Below are positions 13,801 to 25,800 of a stretch of DNA of 64,000 nucleotides, piece by piece; the first letter of the stretch is position 1, and the number at the start of each line of letters is the position of its first letter. The stretch is from Hippopus hippopus. Its lineage: Eukaryota; Mollusca; Bivalvia; Cardiida; Cardiidae. The stretch spans positions 19,566,255-19,630,254 of the forward strand of contig OX328109.1 in assembly GCA_946811185.2 (NCBI GenBank), read 5' to 3'. The translations under genes were made by a program, and so were the position numbers. The notes under the pieces were generated by a model. It made no database searches, was not told the DNA's origin, and saw only the letters and a list, made by a program, of their open reading frames with translations.

Positions 13801-16800
13801 CTTTGTTGTGACCGTTACAAATACAATGTATGAAGCATATTTCTTGTAAATGAAAATATAGAATTTAAAGAACACATAATTATAGAATAGACAATAATTT
13901 ATTTGTAAACAGAAGCCTCCGGCTCTTAATACAAAAACAAATATTGAAATTTACATTCAACAGTTTTGTTCTCGTAAATAACTTATTCCCCAAAACTGCT
14001 ACATACTATAAAGGTTACCAGCACTTATATAGATATAATTATGTTTCACAGTGTTTTCAAGACAGAGTTTCTCTTATATCTCATTGGCAGTACATTTTAA
14101 AAAACCTACAAGAATAGACAGAACCTCCAAACAATCAGGTTTAAAACCCCACACAGCTATTTAAATTTAATGACTTTTCTTTATTTCAATAAAGAGAGCC
14201 TAAAAGGTTTAAATTGCCATTGGGTCATCCCTACATAGGATAAAATGATTCATTTGAACAATAAAATTTCAATTTATAAAAGAGAGTTACACAATTTTAT
14301 AGACTGTTGTTCTAGACTGAGAGCTAAAGGTTTAAACCGTTACCACACAATCCTGAGTTTTTTATAGGGCAAAAAAAGTTTTCTTGAAAACATGTTGGGA
14401 AAAGGGAAAAGGAGAAAATGCTGGTAACCAGGGCCCCGTTTTATCAACGGTCGTACGACAAATCGTAGCTAAGATTCTGTCGTACGTCAGTATTTGCGAC
14501 CGTGAACCGTTTTATCAACAAAATCGTAGCTACGATATCGTAAATTTCCGTCGTAAGTCTGCGACTGCTCCGGGGCTGTCGTAACTCGCTTCAACCGTCG
14601 TAAAAATGGCGGCCATCGAGGTGGCTAGATCTGTTGACGACTTGAGAGCTCCTCAAACGTATAAAAGAGAAGTGAAATCGTTAAACTATTGAACAGATGG
14701 CGGTATGACTTCACAGAAAAGAAGTTTTATTCCTTAAAGATCTTCCGAGAGCTTAAATTACCAACTCCAACCATGCGAAATCGGCGAAGCGGACAAACCC
14801 CATACCGGCATTGCACTACAGTAGCCCTTACATAGGTAAGATAAGACTGCCGGTGTTTTAAGTATACCCAAAATGTTTTCATAAGCCTTCTCTCACAGGT
14901 TTGTTTAAAGTCAGGATTGTGTGGTGAAGGGTTAAGAGTTAAAATCTACATCTTACAGGTGAAAACATTGTGACAGGTAAAGATACTGTTTGTTAAGAGT
15001 ATTTTCTCCTTTGTCACAATGTTTTCAATAGGGAGGCAGAGGCAGAAAAAAATGGCAAAGCTTGAATGTTCTTGAATTCAAAATAATTTTATAATCAGCC
15101 CAGGTTGATAAAAGAATCTTTTTAGATTTTCGATATCATCCCAAACTTCAATGTCTCGTGACTGAATATAGTATGGCTTTTTTTAACGGTGTTTTACACC
15201 ATTTTTAAGATTATTTCAGACATATAATGGCAACAGCTCACATATTCATGGAATTTAGTATGGTATTAGTTTGTAATTTTAACCATTTATTTGTATAAAA
15301 GAGAAGTGTGATAGAATTTATGGAATTGTATTTCCATAAAGATACATTCTTGTAGCCAAAGAGACAAAAATGCTGTTGAAACTTAACAGTGGTTAGAATG
15401 GTTCAGAAGTAAGTCAGCTGTGTAAACAGAGAAAAAACACCGATATATATCATATGGTGTAAGGGATGAGGGATTTGTCTTGGATTTAAAACCAGAAATG
15501 ACAGCAGTCGTTTCTTTGAAGACTGCAAGAAAATGAAATGCATTTTCTGTCAGACGTAATCTGTCCAACCTTTCAGCCGTTAGGGACAACATTTACTATG
15601 AAAATACAAGTATAGTTTTAGTTTCATAAAATAAATATGAAATGGGTTAAAAAAAAAAATGGCTGAAAAACGAGTGTAGATGTATGTGTACTCCTTTCCT
15701 AGAATCAGATTGGTCCAGTTTGAAAGCATTTGCAGGTGACAAATGTGCCTCAAACAATTGGTTTTGTCATTGAAAGGATAGAAAGAAATTTATTGTCTGC
15801 AAATTAATTCAATTTTGACAAATCTAAAATTTTGTCATAAATAGTAGTAAAGATTTTACTATGGAAACAGAATTTGCAAAGGCCTGTGGGGATGTCACAT
15901 GATCAATTTTATTTGTCTATTATGTGGGATCGCATTCAAATAGGTACAATGACGTCATATCCTATCTTATGAAGATAGACAGATTTCACGACTGCAAAAT
16001 GACTGTCCCCTTATTCAATCTTTGTAGGCAACACTTGGACTGAATTGCTAATGCAGACAGCTCAAAATCAGCAGTTGCATGTATATCTTGCATCCATAAT
16101 TAGCTTCTTTGCCAAATATTATTGAAAAACAGCTTTGAAATAACAGTATCTGCATCTTTAGTTCAGACTTAGAATGTCCATTTCATTTGTTTAGCACTAT
16201 CAGTGTTTCACAAGTAATTCCGACTTGCAGTAGAAAATTTAAATATGCACTCAGCTGCTATGTTTTGGCTGTATTTCTTATACTTTACCATAGTATTTTA
16301 ACCATGCTGTCTGAAAAGGGGGCTTAATGCATCTGCAAAAAATATCTACCAAGGTCAGCCTACACAATCTGTGCAGTCCGTGCAGGCTGACCTGGGTTGA
16401 AACTTTTTGCTATTAGTCTATTTTCAGCATATCAACAGACCATTCTGCCATATGATTCATTTGGTTGTTATACAAAATTGGTTTTATGTATCCATAATTA
16501 TGTGATGACTTGTTTGGTAAAAAGGATCACAGAGAAGCACTAATCCTTCACCAAACAATGCCTGGTTTTAACGACCCTGGGGAAGAAAGTCATTGAAAAC
16601 ATTGTAGGAAAAGGAGAACCACTTGTAACAATTAACTTCTTTTTTCCCACAACATTTTCTACACTATCAGAGAACTTCAGCTTATTGGAACCAATTTTAA
16701 ATTTGTTATCTAAAGATGCTTTCAATTTGGATGTGTCAAAATTTTGTCACTTGGGAAAGGGTTTCTTTTTCCAGAACATGACACATTTATTACAAACTAT

Positions 16801-19800
16801 GCCTTGAATGTCCCTCAGACATTTTTATTTAAATCAATCTTGCTGGAATTTTCTTTGACCAAAGTAAAAATAAGGATAAAGGTTAAGAAATCATTATCTC
16901 TGAAAAAAGAATATTGTTCACTTGTGTGAAATATCAAATGAAATTTATGTATACCAGAAAATCTTGGTTTAATTTTTTTCTGTAAGCAGGTAAACATTAG
17001 GAAAAGCTCACAGACAAGCATGAGCTTTACACTTATCAGTACATGCTGCTTCTCTAATATTTTCAACATTTTTATTTCTTTCAGGTGCTTGCATAAAATT
17101 AGACGTTTGTATCATTCTGGAAGCCAGAAAAGAGCTTGAGAAGTATTGGTAGCCAGATACAAAAACAGTCAACTACAAGAGTGTTTCAGCAGGCAGAGAC
17201 AGTGATATGGAAGAATTAGCCTGTAACCCTACCATTAGTGCCAATACATATTGACAGCTTGCATTGGACCTTCTTTTAGAACCCAATTCAAAACTATATG
17301 AAAATGGAGCATCTGCTGGAATATACATTAAATAGAACACACTGTAGTCCCTTTTCTCACAAATACTTTTGTTAGCTGTGTTTCAAATCACTCTTGCAAG
17401 CTGCATCATTTCACAATTACAGCTAACTCTTTACTATATGACAAAATTATAGTCTTGTCCAAATTGAAAGCAATTTTCAAATGTTAAATTAGACTCAACA
17501 GTTGAAATTTGTTTTGGGAAGGGCAGAAAATATTGTTGGAAAGGGAGAAAATGCTGGTTACCAGCATTTTCTTCTTTCCCACAATGTTTCAATAGGCATC
17601 TTCCTCAGGGTTGTTAAATGTTGGGATTTTGTGCTAAAGGGTTAATAGACTTCAACAGTAGAACATGGGAAAAAAATGCTGCTAAAGGAGCAACATACAA
17701 TGTGCTTGTTCAAAGCAACTGCTCCTTTTCCAACTTTTCATGCAAATAGAAAAAATTTTACTTTGTTTTAATGTAGAACATCATTGCAAATTATTTCTCA
17801 CATGTGCTCAAAAAGCTCAAAAATCTAGTTTGTGATGCATCTGTGCCCATTGTGAGTGGTAGCTCTGTATTTCACCTGTACAGTGTGTACAGTAATGAGT
17901 TAAACTGATATAACTGGAAACGGATTGGTCTACATATCATTATTTAAGAACAAAAAACTTCAACATCAGAAAGAAAAAGAAAGTTGACTAATAAATGTTT
18001 ATCCAAAACATGTCTTGTTAGTTTTTCAACCTTGTCCTTGCCTGTTTGTCTCAAAGTCCCATGTTGGCACAACCCTGAAGGTTTCTGAAAACAAAATGGG
18101 AATAAGAGGAAATGTTGGTAATCAGCATTTTCTCCATTGTCCACAATGACTTCTGACCTCTTACAGACAATTCCAATCAATTGAGGCTTATTCTATTTTT
18201 CATATGCAAATGTTTACAGTTTAGACAAGTGTAAATTTTTGTCATCTGATACAGAGTTGAAGTTAACACTTTACCTCATCTTGAGTTTTGACAACCCTGA
18301 AGCGAAAGGCTGTTAAAAACATTGCGGGAAAAGGAGAAAATGCTGGTAAGCACCATTTTCTCATTTTCCTACAATGTTTTTTATCCTTTCTGATGTAAAT
18401 CGTATTATTTGTGGCACATTTATTGAATGGTGCTTTCAGTATTATTCCAGTCATATCATGGCAATGGCTTGCTTATTCATGTATGTCCTTGGTTTCACCA
18501 GTACTTGACTGGGGCTCTGAAATGTCTTGCCCAAGGGCACTTTAATGAAAAACCTAGTGCATCAAGTGAGGATCGAACCAGGGGCTCAAGGTTACGCTTT
18601 ACCACCAAGCTACAAAGGACATCTTGTACCACATTTAATTTGTCGTCTGCAGCAATTTGGAATTTGGAGGAGTCCAAAATTTTGTTTGGTAAAGGGTTGA
18701 GTTTTGAACAGAGCTAGTAATCATGGGGGTCATAAGTCAAATTTCCAGCTAGACTAAACACTCCAAAGACAAATGAGTCATTTTAACAGGATTCCTTCCT
18801 CTCTCACTGCAGAACATAGTTCACTGCTTCTTTTGTGGCAAAGCAGCCAGTGGCTTGGTAGTAGTGTTGTGTTCAGTATTTATACAGGGTCCTCCATGAA
18901 AGGATGAATAAGTGCACTGCTAGTCGCCATAATATAACTTTGAACACCAAAGAAATTAACAGGTCCGCTTCCACCTGCAATCTTCATCTGTTTTCTACCT
19001 TGTTGCTCTGAAATATCAAGGTAGATGTCAATTAGATGATGTCTGAAATATCAAGGTAGATGCCAACTAGTCCATAGAATGTTATATACATATAGTGTAT
19101 GAGTCATGATCTGGCAAAGGGGGCTTAATGCATCTCCGTGATGTATTATACAAAGCAAGTTATCACAGAATTATGGATCCATAAAAATCGATTTAATCTA
19201 ACAATCGGCTGGATTAGAGTGGATCTGGAGGTAAATTGGTCATTGGACATGCAGAAAATTGGCCAAAAGCAAAAAATTTAGATCGAGTCAGCATGCATTG
19301 GCTGACGTAGATCAATACTGTGAATTGCATTATAATTAAGCCCTCTTTTTACAGAGCATCGTACATGTATTGACGTTTCAGACTTCAGAAAAATTAAGCG
19401 TAACTATAATCAACACATTAATTCTATTTAATAAGAACTTTGAAGCAGCTACATCATTTCAGTCACCTTCGGTAACAGTTATTTACTTCAAAAATTGTCT
19501 TGTGAATTATGATGAACCGACACTTCACAAAAAACCGGCACCTCGACAAAAAATAATACTTATGCTTTAAAAAAAGTCAACATCAAACCTTTCATGAGAT
19601 ATTTTAAGCTTTCACGTTTTCTTTGCTCCGTGCTATCAATTTACCGCAATAATTAGGTCGGCAAATGCAAAATTTCCTCCGTCCACCTCGTGTTTGCGGG
19701 TCGGAAAGCATGTTGTTTACATTGGAAACAGATGACCGGAAGTGAAAATCATCGACAAATGTAGACTGGTTAACGTATTTTTAGCGTCTTACGACCGAAG

Positions 19801-22800
19801 ACCGTCTTAGCTGCGACTGCAGACTTACGACGGTGTTGATAAAACGGATTTCGTCGGTAGTAAGTTTTGTCGTAAGTCTCCGTCTTAAGCTAAGATCTTA
19901 CGTTCGACCGACGTTTTTGATAAAACGGGGCCCAGCATTTCTCCTTCTTTCAAAATGATTTTTACCCTTTCAGAAACACAAATTCCACCATTTAAATCAC
20001 ATTTAATTTTGTCAACAAATGCTTTTGGCTTGGAAAGTCCAAAATGTTGGAAATCGGTAAAGGCTAACTCTTCAACAAAATTGTCCAACAACAGAATTGT
20101 CCAAATTGTATCATTTTACAGACCACAAATTAAATGTGGCTAATTTAGCAGGATTTGTCTTTAACTCTTCACCACACAATCCAGATTTATACCGACCTTG
20201 AGAAAGAAGCCTATAGAAAACATTGTGGGAAAAGGAGAAAATGCTGGTAACCAGCAATATCTCCTTTTCCCACAATATTTTCTACCCTATCAAAGTCAGA
20301 AATCATCATATTAACAAGATTTAATTTGTTGTCTGCAGATGCTTTGAATTTGGTCCAGTCCAAAAATTTGTTGTTTGGTAAAGAGTTAAAAGGGGTAGTA
20401 TTTAAAACTGTTTTTCCAAAAGCCTTCTATCTCAGAATATTAGAACACAGGAAAGGCTGGTAAAAAGTTACTCATATAATAACCCTTTCCAAAATGAACC
20501 CCTGTTTTAACGACACTTGGAAAGAAGCCTTTTGAAAACATTTTGGGAAAAGGAGAAAATGCTGGTTACCAGCATTTTAACCTTTTCCGACAATGTTTTC
20601 TACTCTATCAAGAACAAATTCAGCCATTTGAGACATCTTTTATTTGTTGTCTGCAAATGCTTTCAGTTTGGACCAGTCTAAAATTTAGTCGTTTGGTAAA
20701 GAGTTAATCTAAATCATAAAAACTATTTTGTTAAACTTTGTAATTAAAAATTCTGTTTCATTTATTTTTCCACTCGAGTTTAGATTACCTGGACAAAGTT
20801 TGATAGCTGTTGAGGTAAGCAAGATCAGACTGCACCAACCATACAGTGCATTCAAAATCAGACTATACAGACCCTAGTCTGATTTTGGATCTACACTAAT
20901 GTTTTGTGAGATACTCTGGCAAGCGCAGCTTTGATTTACTCTACTGGACAGCTACTTCTATAATCAAATGTCCATTTCCTTTCTGGTTCTCGAAAATAAA
21001 GAAACTGTCAACAGGGTCCAAAGAATCCACTCGTCCGCTTGTCCTTACTAGTAAAAATTTGGTGAGGGCAAGTGGATTATCCTTCTTTGTCTAACTGTAG
21101 GAAGAGTGCAAAATGGCAGGAGGACAAGTAAAAATTCTGAAATTTTTTGGACCCTGTGTCAAAAACGAAACAAAATGTCAGAAACAGTAACAATAAACGT
21201 TTTGTTACAAAATGCCCATAAACCCATATTTGTGGAATTGATATTCCATGATAAAGAAGACTTTATTGGTTTTACGTCAATTCGTGGGATTGGCGTGCTA
21301 CCACAACTTAGTCAACAGTGGCAACAAAACAATATGACCTCTAGGTTGCTTTAGTGACGTCTGTTCCAGAAAATCCATTACCAGTTCCTGACAAGTTTAC
21401 CCTTTACTGCACAATCCTGTGTTCCACTGTTCCTTGAGATATACTGAAGGAGATTTTTGAAAACATTGAGGAAAAAGGAGAAAATGCTGCTAACCAGCAT
21501 TTTCTCCTTTTCCCACAATATTTTCAAGGCTATCAAGGATCAATTACAATATTTGGACCAAATTTGATTTGTTGTCAAAAAGTGCTCTAAACTTTGATGT
21601 ATGATAAAAAGTTAATTCTTACATTGCCTAAGAGCTCAAAGTCTTTATTTCCAACAGTGTAAATCACATTCAGACAGCACAGGACATGCAGTATTAACTT
21701 GGACCTACTCTGTCCAATTTTTTGTAAGAAATTCTGACTAAATAGTCTTTGAAATCATATGATGGTGATCTATAGTAAAGTGTTCAACAGTTAATGTACA
21801 CATTTTTTTTATTTATATGGCATTCTCAACCCGCCTTTGGCCTAAACAGGGGGCTTATGCAGACTGCATCAATGACAATCACATTGCACGGAACATAGAG
21901 TCTGATCTTTGATCCATAACTTCTGTTTGTTTAGTCAAGCGTATAAGATAAAAAAAATTAAATGAAAATGTATATGTATAATCTTCTCTTACTAAAAACA
22001 TTTAATGTTTTAAGTAAGAGAAGATTATACATATACATTTTCATTTATCAAAAAACAAGTGAATCCTCTATAATGAAAGCATTTGCAGCCTCTGCAGATC
22101 AGACTAAACTTTGTCTATGACACAATAGAAAATCTTGTGGTAACTAGCATTTCTTTCCTTTTCTCACAATGTTTCAGTAAGCCTTTTTTTACAGAGTCGT
22201 AAAAACAACCTGCCTGTTTGGACTAAAGATAATCCTTTACTGCACAATCCTGAGTTTTTAAAAAACCATGAGGGAGGCTTTTGGTAACGTTGTGGGGAAA
22301 AGGAGAAAATGCTGGTGGTTTCTCTTTTTCCCACAACGTTTTCTACCCATTCAAAGACAGTCACCATTACCTGAGCCACATTTTTTGTCGTCTGCAAATG
22401 CTTTCAATATGAACTAGACAAAAATTTTGTCATATGGTAAAGCGTTCAAATGTGATTGACCTCACTTCTGATACAAACAATATTTATAAACGTTACAAAA
22501 TATCCTTTCACTTGCATTCTCAGTGTTTCCCTGTTCCAACTTTGGGAAAAGTAGATTAATTTCATGAGCTAGCTTTTGGACAAGAAAATGCCATATGCTA
22601 GCTTTTGGACTGGTCAATTTCATATGCTAGCTTTTAGACAATTCATGTGCTAGCTTTTTGAATAGTGATTTTTATGTGCTACCTTTCAGACTAGTCAATT
22701 TCATGTGCTAGAATTTTGACTAGTCAATTTCATGTGCTAGCTATTGGATTAGTTTTAATAATAACCTGTTTCTTGCCAAATTTATATTACCTATGATAAT

Positions 22801-25800
22801 AAAAAGATTTTCATAAAGTTTGTTAATATTTTATGAGGATTACTTGACTGAAACCATTAACAGAAAGGCATAGAGTGTAGTTTAACTTTTTACCACACGA
22901 CAAAAGTGCTGACTTGTCCAAATTCAAAGCATTTGCAGACGACAATTGAAATGTGGCTCAAATAATGGAATTTGCCTTTTATAGAGCAGAAAACATTGTG
23001 GGAAAAGAAGAAAATGCTGGTAACCAGCAATTTCTTCTTTTCCCACAATGTTTTCAAAGACCTTCTTCCCTAGGGTCATTAAAACTCTGCATTGTGTGAT
23101 AAAGATTTTACCCTTTACCACGCAATCCCAATTTCAATGACCTTTACAGGGTTTTGAAAATACTGTGGGAAAAGGAGAAAATGCTGGTAACCTACATTTT
23201 CTCCTTTTACCCCCCAGTTTTTTTTTTACCCTTTCAAAGACAAAACTCAGCATCTGAGCCACACTAAGTTTGCTCTCTGCAAATGCATTAGATTTGGAGA
23301 AGTCCAAACATTTGTTGTCTAATAAAGGGTTAACTCTTTACCAAATAACGACATTTTAAACTCGTCCAAATTCAAAGCATTTGCAGACGACAAATTGAAT
23401 GTTGCTCATATAATCATTTCAATGTTTGAAAGGGTAGAAAACATTGTGAGAAAAGGACAATATGCTGGTTACCAGCATTTCTCCTTTTCCCACCATGTTT
23501 TCAAATGGCTTCTTCCTTAGGGTTGTTAAAATTCGGGACTGTGTGGTAAAGGATTAAAACAAGCATATAATTATAACATGCAGGTTAATCTCTAAAAAAA
23601 AATACAAAAAGTCATGTTGATCTCCTGTAAAATGGAGTTTGAAACATCCTTCGACTAAAACAGCATGTTGTAGTCAAATGAAACTACTGAAAACATTATG
23701 TCAAAACTCAAATAATCTTTCATTGTTTCTTGATACAAAGAGAGACAGATTTAACCCTTCATTGCACAATGCTGACTTAAATGAACCTGGGAAAGAAGCC
23801 TTTCGTAAACATTGTGGGCAAAGGAGAAAATGCTGGTAACCAGCATTTTCTCCTTTTCCCAAAACGTTTCTACCCTATCAAGGAAAAATTGTATTATTTA
23901 AGGGACATTGAAATTGTTGTCTGCAAATGCTTTCAATCTGGACAAGGCTAAAATTTTGTCGTCTGGTAAAGGGTTAACAAGAGTTTGCCACACATTTCAA
24001 GTAGAAAACTGATAAACACATACGAGGGTTGTTCGATATGTAATGTGTATTGTACGATATCTCAAAAGCATTCGACTCAAATAGTGAAATGAACATTACA
24101 TCCCTTCAAAATATTCTTCGCGGTTTGAAATACGTAATTTCAATCTCTGAATCCATTTCTGAAATGCGTCACGGTATGCTGATTTAGGTAGACCTCTGAG
24201 GCACTGACTGATGGCTGAGCCAAGGGCTTGTCGGTACTTGTAACGACGACCAGATAAGAACTTTTTAAGTTTTGGAAAAAGGAAAAAGTCGTATGGGGCT
24301 AAATCTGGAGAGTATGGTGGGTGTGGCAACACAGTAACCTTCTCCGACTTCAAAAATTGCTTCACAAGCTCAGATGTATGTGATGGAGCATTATCATGAA
24401 GTAGACGAACATGCCTAAATCCTGACACAGGGCGTCGATTAAGATAATATTTCTTGAGCTTTTTTAGCATAACATCTCAGTAATACCAACCTGTAACAAT
24501 TTTGCCCTTTGGCACTGGAATTTGTACGGCTATACCATCACATGAGAAGAATATGCAATAAAGAACCTTCTTTGTGCTTATGCTTCTTTTGGCAAATACA
24601 GGCCTTCTACCGTGTTTAGTTAGCCATATTTTGTTTCCAATTTTTCTTACTGGTTCGAAATAGTGAACCCATGTTTCGTCACCAGTAACAATGTTTGCAA
24701 ATTGTCTTTGATTGAATTTGGGAAACATTTTGAGCAATTGCTTAGCGGTTTGTACTCGTACCCGTTTTTGGTCATCTGTCAATGTATGCGGTATCCATCT
24801 AGCAGAAATTTTTCGTACTTTCAAAATACGCTTCAAAATGAAATGCACCCGCGATAGCGATATGCCAACAGCGTTGGCAATATCATGAATCGTGTATCTG
24901 CCATCACTTTCAATTATTTCCCTGACTTTTGAGACATTTGCCTTGCCTGTTACAGTCACAGGTTGGCCAGATTTTGCTGCATCTTTGACGGACTCTGTGC
25001 CAGTCAGAAATTTCTGTCTCCACCTACAAACTGTCTCATAAGATACCTTATCAGACCCATAAACTTCCCCCAATTCAGTAACTAGAGGCGCTTGAGCGCC
25101 TGTATCACTCCACAGGCCTGATATTTCTATAATGGCGAAAGGAAGTTTTTAACAATTATCATTCAATCCTGCATTTTAGCTCACTGAAGAAACAATTTGG
25201 TAGACAACCACCATAGGAACTTACCTGCAAAACAACAATGAAATCCAATGAATAGTTTTAGAGAAGAAATTTTTCAAAGATTTTACTTTATACCATAAAA
25301 GGAAAATGAGTCTCCCATAAAAGCCATGTTTTTTGACAGATCTTTTTTTTTTTAAGGAAAACTGTAAACCTGTATCTAAGGAACATTCCTGCAAAATAAT
25401 AATGCTATCCAAATAGCGGTTTGGGAGGAGAAGATTTTTAAAGGTTTTTTACTTTGGTTGCCATGGCAACCAGAATTCTTCATGGAACACAATTATTTGA
25501 AGGAATTTGAAAGAGGACCACCAAAGGAACATTCCTGTGAAATTTGGTAAAAATCCAGTCAATAGTTTCTGAGGAGAAGCTTTTTAAAGAAAAAGTTTAC
25601 GGACGGACGAACGGACGGACGCACGCACGCACGACAGACACAACGCCATGACAATAGCTCGCTGGCCTTCGGCCAGTGGAGCTAAAAATCTGCATTACCG
25701 AATGACCGAGTTTTGTGCGAACTTTTATATAAGCTCTAATTTCTTCAATATTCTTAATCCATTTCCCAACCATTTTTACAACAGTGGTCAACGACTAGCT

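Larger units (their letters stand above)
14432..19932. mobile_element. Harbinger-like DNA transposon, 5.5 kb, CAG target duplication
   Basis: Inverted ends GGCCCCGTTTTATCAA and TTGATAAAACGGGGCC are flanked by CAG on each side (14429-14431 and 19933-19935). Removing the element restores an uninterrupted MITE core. A 3-bp CWG target is typical of Harbinger elements. Subterminal zones (14432-14605 and about 19780-19932) carry many GTCGTA/CGTCGTAAG/TAGCTAAGA motifs, and the CGTTTTATCAAC motif twice at each end, as expected for transposase-binding repeats. The interior is old: it has since received several hairpin MITEs, two family 2 copies and SINEs. Only a fragment of a possible gene remains. 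Confidence 0.75.

Noticed and set aside
24096..25073. Two separate genes from the two adjacent minus-strand frames
   Set aside because: They are in the same frame on either side of one TGA and together form one mariner transposase.
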